Below are positions 16,344 to 24,714 of a stretch of 64,000 nucleotides of DNA, piece by piece (position 1 is the stretch's first letter; every line of letters begins with the position of its first letter). The DNA lies in contig JBDKTO010000008.1 of the NCBI GenBank assembly GCA_039680175.1, positions 48,483-112,482 on the forward strand, read 5' to 3'. The DNA is from Veillonellales bacterium. Lineage in GTDB: Bacteria; Bacillota; Negativicutes; JAAYSF01. The position numbers and the translations under genes are program-made. Below the pieces are notes generated by a model. The model worked only from the letters and a program-made list of their open reading frames with translations, was not told the origin of the DNA and searched no databases.

Positions 16344-17006
16344 ATGGACAAACTGCGGATCTTTCTTGCCGATGATCATTCCGTGCTTCGGGCAGGGCTG
16401 AAGCTGCTGCTCAATAACGAAGCGGACTTTGAAGTTACGGGAGAAGCTGCCAATGGGGAAGAAATATTAAAATTGCTGGAAGAGCGGTCGGCTGATATTC
16501 TAATTTTGGATATTTCCATGCCGCAGATGGGGGGCTTGGAGTGTATTAAAGAAATCAAAAGCCGCGGCTACAACATCAAAATTTTTGTACTCACCATGTA
16601 TGAAGACGAACAGTATGTCAAGGAAGCGATTCAGGCAGGGGCACTGGGCTACGTGGAAAAAAGAGCGGTGGATACGGAGCTCTTTGAAGCCATTCGGACA
16701 ATTGCCACCGGGGCGCGGTACTTAAGCCCGCAGAATGCCAATGCGCTGATTAACAGTCTGCTCCTTGACCATGAGAAAGAAACTCCGGATGATCCCTATA
16801 TTCTCCTTAGCTTCCGGGAACGGGAAGTTTTGAAATTGATGGCCCGGGGCCATTCCATGAGCCAGATTGGCGAAATGCTGTGTTTGAGTGTGAAAACAGT
16901 GGATACGTATAAGACCCGGTTAATGGAAAAACTCCAATGCACCCAGCGAAGCCAATTGGTTGAATATGCTCTTCGCTACGGGTTCCTCTCCGCAAAATCC
17001 AGATGA
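16344..17006 (+). CDS. NarL/LuxR-family response regulator
   Basis: A 220-residue two-domain regulator. The receiver domain has the acidic pair Asp10-Asp11, phospho-acceptor Asp56 (ILILDISMPQMGG), a Thr/Ser switch (FVLTMYED) and a conserved Lys in GYVEKRA. The C-terminal LuxR-type helix-turn-helix is plain (LSFREREVLKLMARGHSMSQ and LSVKTVDTYKTRLMEKL). It is the cognate partner of the kinase just upstream. Its position between two glpABC operons and upstream of glpT suggests those genes as targets, but no operator was identified. Confidence 0.94.
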   Translation: MDKLRIFLADDHSVLRAGLKLLLNNEADFEVTGEAANGEEILKLLEERSADILILDISMPQMGGLECIKEIKSRGYNIKIFVLTMYEDEQYVKEAIQAGALGYVEKRAVDTELFEAIRTIATGARYLSPQNANALINSLLLDHEKETPDDPYILLSFREREVLKLMARGHSMSQIGEMLCLSVKTVDTYKTRLMEKLQCTQRSQLVEYALRYGFLSAKSR

Positions 17007-17124
17007 GAAGTTATCTTACCTGAGCTTTGCGGCTTTTTCCTACAAAATAATCAGAAAATTTCTGCTAACCATTTTTTACTGTTTGTAGGATAATAAGAAG
17101 AGATATAAAGAAAGGATTAAACCA

Positions 17125-17904
17125 ATGCAATTATTTAACGAGATTCCCGGTGAACGGGCGCGAAAAATAGAATACATTCTTACCGATATTGACGATACCA
17201 TTACGGAAAACGGCAAACTGCCGGAAGAGTCTTACACCGCATTATGGAGACTGCATAACGCGGGATATAAGATCATACCGGTTACCGGACGGCCGGCGGG
17301 ATGGTGCGATCTGATTATCCGGCAGTGGCCGGTAGACGCGATTGTCGGTGAAAATGGAGCCTTTGTCTATTATTTTGCCGGCAAACAACTCAAAACCTTT
17401 ACCCATCCGTCAGTAGCCGGTGGGGATATTCGCAAAAAACTGGACAAGGTCAAAAACGCCGCTTTGCAGGGCGTTCCGGGCTGCCGGATTGCCAAGGATC
17501 AGTTTTCCCGGATTTATGATCTGGCAATTGATTTTAATGAGGATCCTCCCTATCTTGGTTTTGAAGCGGCGGAAAAGATAAAAGACATCTGCGTTTCCCT
17601 GGGAGCGGAAGCAAAGGTGAGCTCAATTCACGTTAACGCCTGGTTTGGCGAATATGATAAACTATCGATGACCGAACTGTTTATGCAGCAGATATGGCAG
17701 GAAAAAAATCTAAAAGAAAAGGTGCTCTTTTTTGGTGACTCTCCCAACGATGAACCGATGTTCGCCTATTTCCCCAACAGCTGTGCGGTTGCCAATATAA
17801 AGCCTTTTGTAAATAAAATGAAGCATCTGCCGACTTATGTGACCGAGAAAGAATGCGGCTGCGGTTTTGCCGAAGCGGTGGGCCATTTGCTGTCGATAAA
17901 ATGA
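17125..17904 (+). CDS. HAD-IIB (Cof-type) sugar-phosphatase-like hydrolase
   Basis: A 259-residue HAD enzyme with a C2 cap. Motif I is DIDDTITENG (nucleophile Asp21, acid/base Asp23), motif II has Thr in IPVTGRPAGW, and motif IV is FFGDSPNDEPMF. IVGENGAF is also typical of the IIB group. Relatives dephosphorylate sugar phosphates, sucrose phosphate or mannosylglycerate phosphate. It is 70 bp upstream of a DUF89 protein with which it probably forms an operon, suggesting metabolite clean-up. An AT-rich promoter region lies at 17045-17110. The exact substrate is unknown. Confidence 0.88.
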   Translation: MQLFNEIPGERARKIEYILTDIDDTITENGKLPEESYTALWRLHNAGYKIIPVTGRPAGWCDLIIRQWPVDAIVGENGAFVYYFAGKQLKTFTHPSVAGGDIRKKLDKVKNAALQGVPGCRIAKDQFSRIYDLAIDFNEDPPYLGFEAAEKIKDICVSLGAEAKVSSIHVNAWFGEYDKLSMTELFMQQIWQEKNLKEKVLFFGDSPNDEPMFAYFPNSCAVANIKPFVNKMKHLPTYVTEKECGCGFAEAVGHLLSIK

Positions 17905-17973
17905 AACCGGAAAAGATATGCATTTTTAGTAAATCAGTAGTAAGGGAAAATATAATATACCAGGGAGGGGAAA

Positions 17974-18861
17974 ATGGGCTCACATGTGGATTGTATCGCT
18001 TGTATAGTAAACAAAGCCAACAATTTAGCCGATTTATATATAAAGGATAAGAGAAAAAAGTATGGGTTTATGCAAGCGGTGCTAACAGAAATTTTACATA
18101 CCGGCTATGACCGGTCAGCTCCCTTGGTAGAAGCAAAAATGACTAGAATTGCCCGGCAAGTAACAGGCATTGAAGATTTTTACGAGCACGACAAACGTTA
18201 TTTTAATGATTTGCTATTGTCATTGGAACAAGATGTGGAAACCCTGATATGCAAAGGGGAAGAGCCGCTAGTTGAAGCATTAAAGGCGGCTCTTGCCGGC
18301 AATATAATAGATTTTAGCGCTTTAAATAATGTCCCGCCCGATTTGGTAAAGGATATCATCTTTAAAACGGTGACGGAGCAGGAACTTGATTCTTGTACCT
18401 ATGAGCGATTACTGGATGATTTGGCTTGTTCAACAAATTTATTATATTTAGGCGATAATGCCGGAGAAATCGTATTGGATAAAATCCTGCTCAAGTATAT
18501 CAAGCGGCGGTTTCCCCATTTGAATATCGTATTTACAACAAGAGGAACACCCATTTCAAGTGATGTAACCGAAAAGGATGCCTATTATGTAGGTATTGAT
18601 CAATATGCGGCTATAGTCAATAACGGGACGGATTTACCCGGTACGGATCTGCAGGAGGTTTCGGATGTTTTTAAAGATGCTTTTGAAGCCGCGGAAGTGA
18701 TTATTGCTAAAGGACAAGGGAACTTTGAAACGCTTACCGATAGCGGTAAAAATATTTATTACTTATTCTTATGTAAGTGTAATGTGTTTGTAAAAAAATT
18801 GAATTTCGGACGATTTACTCCTATATTTCAGGCTGAACGTAAAAGTCAAAAGGGTCGGTAA
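17974..18861 (+). CDS. DUF89 (ARMT1-like) damage-control phosphatase family protein
   Basis: A 295-residue protein of the DUF89 family, metal-dependent phosphatases proposed to remove harmful phosphometabolites. The N-terminal CIACIVNKA is typical of the short prokaryotic subfamily. The metal and phosphate site is visible in LLYLGDNAGEIVLDKIL (Asp and Asn ligands) and AKGQGNFETL near the C-terminus. GGGAGGGG precedes the ATG. It is paired with a HAD-IIB phosphatase and sits in a glycerol-phosphate island, fitting a repair role towards sugar or triose phosphates (inference). A strong terminator follows. Confidence 0.85.
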   Translation: MGSHVDCIACIVNKANNLADLYIKDKRKKYGFMQAVLTEILHTGYDRSAPLVEAKMTRIARQVTGIEDFYEHDKRYFNDLLLSLEQDVETLICKGEEPLVEALKAALAGNIIDFSALNNVPPDLVKDIIFKTVTEQELDSCTYERLLDDLACSTNLLYLGDNAGEIVLDKILLKYIKRRFPHLNIVFTTRGTPISSDVTEKDAYYVGIDQYAAIVNNGTDLPGTDLQEVSDVFKDAFEAAEVIIAKGQGNFETLTDSGKNIYYLFLCKCNVFVKKLNFGRFTPIFQAERKSQKGR

Positions 18862-18890
18862 ATAGTCTTTTTGGTATGGATTAGTTTTCA

Positions 18891-18937
18891 GGAAAACCAA
18901 GTAAGAATACTTCTTACTTGGTTTTCCTTTGTTTTTC
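18891..18937 (+). terminator. Rho-independent terminator
   Basis: A perfect 17-bp stem (arms 18891-18907 and 18911-18927) with a 3-nt loop, followed by TTTGTTTTT. It closes the phosphatase/DUF89 transcript and isolates glpT and the second glpABC operon. Confidence 0.9.
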
Positions 18938-19051
18938 TTACGGGAGAATCAGTATTTTACTGCTAACAGAGTTTTCAGCATTGTGTGATAATTTTATTTG
19001 GATGAGATAGTTGTTTCGTGTTATTTTAAAAAATAATTTGGGGGGATGCTG

Positions 19052-19123
19052 ATGGAAGCAGGTTATGCATTGTTTTATGTTTTACGGCTTTGCTTTTCAC
19101 CGCTTCAGGAACAACGGTTGTAG
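19052..19123 (+). pseudogene. GlpT/UhpT transporter N-terminal fossil
   Basis: This 23-codon ORF reads MEAGYALFYVLRLCFSPLQ and then stops. GYALFYVLRL is identical over ten residues to part of the first membrane helix of the intact glpT just downstream (GYALFYVLRLNFS), with related but diverged DNA. It is the leftover of a second, mostly deleted transporter gene of the same family. The 75 bp from its stop to the glpT start show no gene. Confidence 0.65.
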
Positions 19124-19198
19124 GGTGAAATCCGTGTCACATTTATGATACGGCTGCAACTGCCGAATAAGAGAAATTAGAGAAATGAGGTAGAAATT

Positions 19199-20545
19199 AT
19201 GGGAGCTATTTGGAACTTTTTCAAAACCGGAACGAATATAACGCCGCTTACGGATGCAAAAGAAATCAAGTCGAAATTCAACACAATGCGCTGGCAGGTA
19301 TTTGGCTCTATTACCATCGGTTATGCGTTATTTTATGTACTGAGGCTTAACTTTTCAGTTATAAAAAAACAGCTTATGGCGTTAGGTATATTGGATGCAC
19401 AGCAATTAGGACTCATGGGATCGGTTTTCTTTATTACTTATGGGATTGGTAAATTCACCAATAGCTTTCTGGCGGACCGGTTCAATAATAAACGCTTTTT
19501 TGCCTTTGGACTGTTTATGTCGTCTGTTGCCAGTACGTTGATGGGATTTTGCAATACATTTGTACCGCTTGTGGTTTTATGGGGGATCAACGGCTGGTTC
19601 CAGTCTTTTGGCGCCGGTCCCTGCATTGTTGCCTTGAATCAATGGTTTACGAATAAAGAACGCGGCACTTATTATGGCATTTGGTTTACAAGTCATAACT
19701 TAGGCGCAGCTTTTACCTATATAGTAACAGCCGTGTTGGTTACTTCTTACAGCTGGCAAATGGGGTTTATTGTTCCGGGCATTGTTTGTCTGGCAGGCTC
19801 TTTCGTTATATTATTCTGCATGCATGACCGCCCGGAAACAAATGGCCTGCCAAATGTGGAAGTATATAAAGGGGAAGTACAGCCAGAAACGATAGAAACC
19901 AATAAGACGGTAGGACAGCTGCAATGGGAAGTTATTAAAAACCCGGCAGTCTGGATCCTTGGCTTATCGAGTCTTTGCTGCTATATCACACGCTATGCGA
20001 TTGAAAGCTGGGGGGTTGTCTATTTAACAGCAGAAAAAGGTTATTCTACGGTGGGAGCAGCCGGCGTACTCGGTGGAATGCAGATTGCAGGGATTGTCGG
20101 AGCACTGACCTGCGGTATTGTCTCTGATAGATTCTTCAATCATAGGCGCAATATGCCATGCTTGATTTATGGTATTTTATATGCTGGATCGGTTGGCATG
20201 TTCCTTTGGGCACCGCCGAGCTTTATTATGGATATGGCCTGTTTGTCCGTGTACGGTTTTGTAATGGGAGCTCTTGTCTGTTATTTGGGAGGACTTATGG
20301 CAGTTGATATTGTTCCTAAGCGTGCAACAGGTGCTGCAATGGGCATGATTGGCCTTTTAAGTTACGCGGGCGCAGCGATACAGGAAACTGTCAGTGGCGT
20401 TCTTATTAATTCCCATATGACAATTGTGAATGGCCAAAAAATATATGACTTTACGCTTGCGGGTTACTTCTGGGTAGGTGCCGCTGTTGTTTCTCTATTA
20501 TTGGCGCTTATTGTATGGAATGCAAAACCAAAGGAAGTAGTGTAA
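19199..20545 (+). CDS. glpT: Glycerol-3-phosphate transporter, organophosphate:phosphate antiporter family (MFS)
   Basis: A 448-residue major-facilitator protein with 12 hydrophobic segments. It has the OPA-family look: an N-terminal FNTMRWQVFGSITIGYALFY helix, a long central loop (about 215-245), and SDRFFNHRRN between helices 8 and 9. GlpT exchanges external glycerol-3-phosphate for phosphate; UhpT and PgtP are close relatives. The next gene is glpA and starts 26 bp after its stop, so supplying substrate to GlpABC is the natural role. UhpT-like specificity cannot be excluded from sequence alone. AGAAATGAGGTAGAAATT precedes the ATG. Confidence 0.88.
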   Translation: MGAIWNFFKTGTNITPLTDAKEIKSKFNTMRWQVFGSITIGYALFYVLRLNFSVIKKQLMALGILDAQQLGLMGSVFFITYGIGKFTNSFLADRFNNKRFFAFGLFMSSVASTLMGFCNTFVPLVVLWGINGWFQSFGAGPCIVALNQWFTNKERGTYYGIWFTSHNLGAAFTYIVTAVLVTSYSWQMGFIVPGIVCLAGSFVILFCMHDRPETNGLPNVEVYKGEVQPETIETNKTVGQLQWEVIKNPAVWILGLSSLCCYITRYAIESWGVVYLTAEKGYSTVGAAGVLGGMQIAGIVGALTCGIVSDRFFNHRRNMPCLIYGILYAGSVGMFLWAPPSFIMDMACLSVYGFVMGALVCYLGGLMAVDIVPKRATGAAMGMIGLLSYAGAAIQETVSGVLINSHMTIVNGQKIYDFTLAGYFWVGAAVVSLLLALIVWNAKPKEVV

Positions 20546-20571
20546 CCAGCTTTCAGGGAAGGGGTAATAGC

Positions 20572-22188
20572 GTGGAAAAGGCGACAGTAGTAGTCATCGG
20601 CGGCGGAGCCACAGGAGTCGGCATTTTGCGGGATCTGGCCATGAGAGGAGTGGACGTACTGCTTCTGGAACAGCGGGATCTGGTGTACGGCTCCAGCTCC
20701 CGCTATCACGGCCTGCTGCACAGCGGCGGCCGTTATGCGGTAAAAGACGCCGCCGCCGGCAAAGAATGCATCGAAGAAAATACTATCCTGCGGAAAATCG
20801 GCAAACATTGCGTCGAAGCCACCGAGGGCTTTTTTATCCGGCTGCCGGAAGACGATAAAGCATTTGAAGAAAAGTGGGTGGAAGGGTGCCGCAAAGTAGG
20901 TATCCCTGCCATACCCATCTCCCCGGAAGAAGCCTGGCGACTGGAACCAAATCTGACCCGTCGGATTCAGTCCGTATACCGGGTGCCCGATGCGGCAATT
21001 GACGGTTTCCGCATGGCCTGGCAGAATGTGGCCTCGGCTCGCCGCTACGGCGGACGGGTCAGAACCTATACCGAGGTCATTGGGATCGAACAGAGCAATA
21101 ATCAAGTGGTGGGCGTGACAGTCCGCAATTTTTTCACCGGTGAAGTCGAAAAGATTGCCTGTGATTTTGTTGTCAGTGCTGCCGGTTCCTGGGCCGGAGA
21201 AATCGCCGGACTGGCGGGAATCAAGGTGCACGTCCAGCCGGACAGAGGCACCCTGCTGGCCTTTAACCATCGGCTTTCCAGTCGCATTATTAACCGGCTG
21301 CGTCCGGCCTCCGACGGAGACATCTTTGTGCCCCACGGATCCATTACCATTCTAGGCACCACCTCTTCTCCGGCCGAAAGTCCGGAAGACAATCTGCCCT
21401 CCACCCAGGAAGTACTGGCGATGATGAAAATCGGCGAAGCTACCTTCGAAAACCTCGGACAGTACCGCCTGCTCCGCGCCTTTACCGGTACCCGTCCCTT
21501 ATACAGCGCTGATCCCAGTGCCAAAGGCCGGGGAGCCTCCCGGAATTTTGTTATTCTGGATCATGAGAAAGACAATGTAAAAGGTTTTGCCAGCATTGTC
21601 GGCGGTAAATTCACCACGTACCGGCTCATGGCTGAGAAAATGAGTGATCTGGTATGCCGGCAGCTCAAAGTAACAGCACCCTGCCGTACCGCTGAAGAAC
21701 CGTTGGTTGAAGACCCTTCCCCCGGATTATTGGAAAAAGCCAGACACTATTTTCCCGCCTACGGAACCGAATTGGCCGCCTCCCGCTTAGGAGCCGAGCG
21801 GCTGGAGAAAGTAGTCCAATCTATGGAACAAGATCCGGAGAAGCGTCAGCTGGTCTGCGAATGTGAAAACATTACCCTGGCGGAAGTCGAAGCAGCCGCC
21901 CAAGACAGCACCAGCCACTGTCTAAGCGATGTCCGGCGCAAGACCCGCCTGGGAATGGGAACCTGCCAGGGAGCCTTCTGCACCTTCAGGAGCGTTGGTG
22001 TTGCCGACAGTCAAAATCTGACCTGGGGCCAGGACACAAATAAGTTATTGCAAGAATTTCTTCAGGGCCGCTGGAACGGAATCCGCCCGATCCTTTGGGG
22101 CAATACTCTCCGGGAAGCGGAACTGACCCGGGGTATTTACGCGGGAATGTTGAATATCAATGGAGTGATCGACAATGAGGGAAAGTGA
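20572..22188 (+). CDS. glpA: Anaerobic glycerol-3-phosphate dehydrogenase subunit A, copy 2
   Basis: A 538-residue paralogue of the gene at 9809, of identical length. It keeps GGGATG for FAD and the LVCECEN and GTCQGAFC cysteines of the BFD-like domain. The start is a GTG at 20572 behind GGAAGGGG, in the same context as copy 1 (ATG there); the longer frame from 20515 lies inside glpT. It is co-transcribed with glpT upstream and overlaps glpB by 14 bp. DNA identity with copy 1 is very high in the first 500 bp and again near positions 21220-21560, but low between, suggesting gene conversion. Confidence 0.95.
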   Translation: MEKATVVVIGGGATGVGILRDLAMRGVDVLLLEQRDLVYGSSSRYHGLLHSGGRYAVKDAAAGKECIEENTILRKIGKHCVEATEGFFIRLPEDDKAFEEKWVEGCRKVGIPAIPISPEEAWRLEPNLTRRIQSVYRVPDAAIDGFRMAWQNVASARRYGGRVRTYTEVIGIEQSNNQVVGVTVRNFFTGEVEKIACDFVVSAAGSWAGEIAGLAGIKVHVQPDRGTLLAFNHRLSSRIINRLRPASDGDIFVPHGSITILGTTSSPAESPEDNLPSTQEVLAMMKIGEATFENLGQYRLLRAFTGTRPLYSADPSAKGRGASRNFVILDHEKDNVKGFASIVGGKFTTYRLMAEKMSDLVCRQLKVTAPCRTAEEPLVEDPSPGLLEKARHYFPAYGTELAASRLGAERLEKVVQSMEQDPEKRQLVCECENITLAEVEAAAQDSTSHCLSDVRRKTRLGMGTCQGAFCTFRSVGVADSQNLTWGQDTNKLLQEFLQGRWNGIRPILWGNTLREAELTRGIYAGMLNINGVIDNEGK

Positions 22189-23419
22189 CGTTATTGTGAT
22201 CGGCAGCGGTTTTGCCGGGTTAATAGCGGCTGCTGCTGCTGACAAACGGGGTAAAAAAGTTACTGTCTTGAGTAAGGGAGTCGGCACTCTGACTATCGGC
22301 GGCGGAACGATTGATCTTCTTGGTTATGGCAATGACGGCCGGCCTCTTGCCAATCCGGCAGCCGGGTTGGCTGCAATTGAGCCGGCTCATCCTTATAAGA
22401 AAATAGGCAGTCCGGCCATTTACGCTGCGATAAAATTTTTTCTGGCAATCTGTGAATCGGCAGGCTATCCTTATCTGGGCAGGCTGGAGGAAATGAAATG
22501 GATTCCTACGGCTGCTGGGACGCTAAAACCTACCTGCCTTGTGCCGAAAACCATGGATACAACATGTCTGAAATCAGCTCATACTGTGTATGCAGCGGGT
22601 TTTCAAGGCTTAAAAGACTACTATCCCCATTTGGTGGCAAAGAATTTAAGCAAACTACCGGGCTATGATAAAAATTACGAAATTGTTATGGTTAATCCTC
22701 ATTTCACCGACGGTCGGGATGTCAGTGCACTGGATGTGGCTCGATGGCTGGATACCGGGACCGGGCGAAAAGAGTGCATACGGCAACTGGTAAAGAAGGT
22801 AAAAGCGGGTGCAGTCATTCTAATGCCGCCGGTGTTAGGGACTAGCCCTGATTATCAGGTGTTAGAAGAAATGGAAACAGCGCTGGACTGCCGACTGGTG
22901 GAAACAGTAGCCATACCCCCTTCCGTTACGGGGTTCAGACTGCGCAGCATGATGCTGAATTACTTAAAAACCGCCGGTGTCCGCATCATTGAACAGGTTT
23001 CTGTCGCCAGAGCCATTATGGAAAAGGGTAAGTGCCTGGGAGTTGTGACGCAAAATATCGACCGGGAACGGACTTATTATGCAAAAAATTTTATTCTGGC
23101 CAACGGAGGTTTCTATGGCGGCGGTTTACGGGCGGAACCGGGGCAGGCGATAGAACCGATTTTCAATCTTCCGGTAGAGGCACCGGCCAAGCAGGAAGAA
23201 TGGGGAAATCGGCAGTTGTTTTCCCCTGAGAAACAATCCTTTGCCAAAATCGGCATAACAGTTGACAACAAAATGCGTCCTCTTGCCCCCAATGGCAGTA
23301 TCGCTATTGAAAATATATTTATTGCCGGACGCAATCTGCGGGGCTATGATTTTTGTTTTGAAAAATCAGGCAACGGCGTTGCGCTGGCATCCGGCTATCA
23401 AGCGGCCATGTCGGTATAA
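22175..23419 (+). CDS. glpB: Anaerobic glycerol-3-phosphate dehydrogenase subunit B, copy 2
   Basis: A 414-residue second GlpB. The N-terminal dinucleotide motif reads GSGFAG rather than GGGFAG. The C-terminal flavin-binding segment NIFIAGRNLRGYDFCFEKSG is kept. It starts within the end of glpA as in copy 1. Wobble positions are more A/T-rich than in copy 1, closer to the surrounding genes, so copy 1 glpB is the more divergent in base use. The role is electron transfer within GlpABC. Confidence 0.94.
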   Translation: MRESDVIVIGSGFAGLIAAAAADKRGKKVTVLSKGVGTLTIGGGTIDLLGYGNDGRPLANPAAGLAAIEPAHPYKKIGSPAIYAAIKFFLAICESAGYPYLGRLEEMKWIPTAAGTLKPTCLVPKTMDTTCLKSAHTVYAAGFQGLKDYYPHLVAKNLSKLPGYDKNYEIVMVNPHFTDGRDVSALDVARWLDTGTGRKECIRQLVKKVKAGAVILMPPVLGTSPDYQVLEEMETALDCRLVETVAIPPSVTGFRLRSMMLNYLKTAGVRIIEQVSVARAIMEKGKCLGVVTQNIDRERTYYAKNFILANGGFYGGGLRAEPGQAIEPIFNLPVEAPAKQEEWGNRQLFSPEKQSFAKIGITVDNKMRPLAPNGSIAIENIFIAGRNLRGYDFCFEKSGNGVALASGYQAAMSV

Positions 23420-23435
23420 GGGAGGCAAAAAAATC

Positions 23436-24638
23436 ATGAAAATGTATCAGCATAACCCGGACAACTGTACAGCCTGTACAGCCTGCGTCTCTCAGTGCCC
23501 TGTTACCGCCGTCACCCGGAAATTCCGCGGACCGAAAATGGTGGGACCGGCTCTGGAAAGACTGAGACTTTCCCAGGAAGATGCGGAACCCTCCCTGGAA
23601 TACTGCTCCAACTGCAAAAACTGCGACATGGCCTGCCCTTCCGGCGTACCCATTTCTACCCTCAATATGCTGGCAAGAGCTAAGTCTTTTAAAAATCGTA
23701 AACATTCCCTGGGAGAAGAACTGCTGGCTCATGGTGAAAAAATGGCCAAACTGGCGGTGAATCTTCCCGGCGGTGCTTTTTTTGCCAATATGGGCATGCA
23801 TATCGGCAGCGGGCTTGGGTTGATGAGAATGGTCGGCATTACCGGTCAAAGATCCTTGCCGGCTTATGCCGCCGAATCGTTTCTCAGCCAATTTAAGAAG
23901 CTGCGTCAGCAAATTTTTCCGGATAAAGTTGTGTTCTATCCCGGCTGCTTTATCAACTACAACGATCCTCAGGTGGGGATGGACTTTGTGGCTGTGATGC
24001 AGGCCAACCGGTACGAAGTGATTGTGGAAGAGGAGTTCGTCTGCTGCGGATCGCCTATGGTCGTTACGGGTTATTTGGCGGAAGCAGAGCAGCATGCCGA
24101 GAAAAACAGCGAACTGATAAAAAAATGGAGAGAAAAAAGTGTTCCGGTGATTACCTGCTGCACCAGTTGCGGTCTGATGCTGAAGCAGGAGTATCAGGAA
24201 CTGTATGACATCGAAGGATTGGCGGAAAACGCGAAGAACTTATATGACGCCTGCGAGTTTTTGCTGCTGCTGGCGGACAAAGGCAAATTGAATACCCAAT
24301 TTGCCGCTCTGGAAGAGAAGGTCATATACCACGCGCCCTGCCATCTTCGGGCCCAGGGGTTCGGCTTGCCGGCACTGGATTTGCTGGAGTTTATTCCCGG
24401 CCTTACAGTGGAGAATGCTGACGCGGGCTGCTGCGGGTTGTCCGGCAATTACGGCTTTAAAGCCGATAAATACGATATTTCCATGGACATAGGCGAGAGG
24501 TTGTTTGCCAGGATAAAAGGCAGCGGCACGGCTACGGCAGTCAGCGACTGCGGAACCTGCCGGCTGCAGATTGCTCACGGTGCCGGAGTGGCGGCGGTGC
24601 ATCCGGTGACACTGCTGCGGCAGGCTTATCAGCGATAA
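23436..24638 (+). CDS. glpC: Anaerobic glycerol-3-phosphate dehydrogenase subunit C, copy 2
   Basis: A 400-residue second GlpC with the same four cysteine clusters as copy 1 ([31 protein letters not shown], and two CCG domains). I set the start at ATG 23436 behind GGGAGG, matching copy 1; the frame is open upstream to 23262 but that part lies inside glpB. It ends 76 bp before recA, and I see no terminator in that gap, only the recA promoter. Confidence 0.94.
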   Translation: MKMYQHNPDNCTACTACVSQCPVTAVTRKFRGPKMVGPALERLRLSQEDAEPSLEYCSNCKNCDMACPSGVPISTLNMLARAKSFKNRKHSLGEELLAHGEKMAKLAVNLPGGAFFANMGMHIGSGLGLMRMVGITGQRSLPAYAAESFLSQFKKLRQQIFPDKVVFYPGCFINYNDPQVGMDFVAVMQANRYEVIVEEEFVCCGSPMVVTGYLAEAEQHAEKNSELIKKWREKSVPVITCCTSCGLMLKQEYQELYDIEGLAENAKNLYDACEFLLLLADKGKLNTQFAALEEKVIYHAPCHLRAQGFGLPALDLLEFIPGLTVENADAGCCGLSGNYGFKADKYDISMDIGERLFARIKGSGTATAVSDCGTCRLQIAHGAGVAAVHPVTLLRQAYQR

Positions 24639-24648
24639 AAACTTTTCC

Positions 24649-24696
24649 TTTACAGAGCCTCTGATCCGATGCTATAATAAAACCAAACAGACGTTC
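24649..24696 (+). promoter_or_regulatory. recA promoter with LexA-like box
   Basis: TTTACA (24649-24654) and TATAAT (24673-24678), spaced 18 bp, form a good sigma-A promoter. Immediately downstream AAAC-AGAC-GTTC (24685-24696) matches the Gram-positive LexA box GAAC-N4-GTTC with one mismatch. Repressor bound there would block the start site, so SOS control of recA is expected. Confidence 0.75.
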
Positions 24697-24714
24697 TGTG
24701 ACGGAGGGGTTAAG

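Noticed and set aside
19100..19198. Possible cobalamin riboswitch fragment (GGGTGAAATCCG ... GCTGCAACTGCC)
   Set aside because: It vaguely resembles the B12 core, but the upstream helices are absent and the preceding bases are a glpT coding remnant. An Infernal run with the cobalamin model would settle it.
23262..23435. Upstream extension of glpC copy 2
   Set aside because: The frame is open, but it lies within glpB in another phase. GGGAGG before ATG 23436 and the match to copy 1 fix the start.
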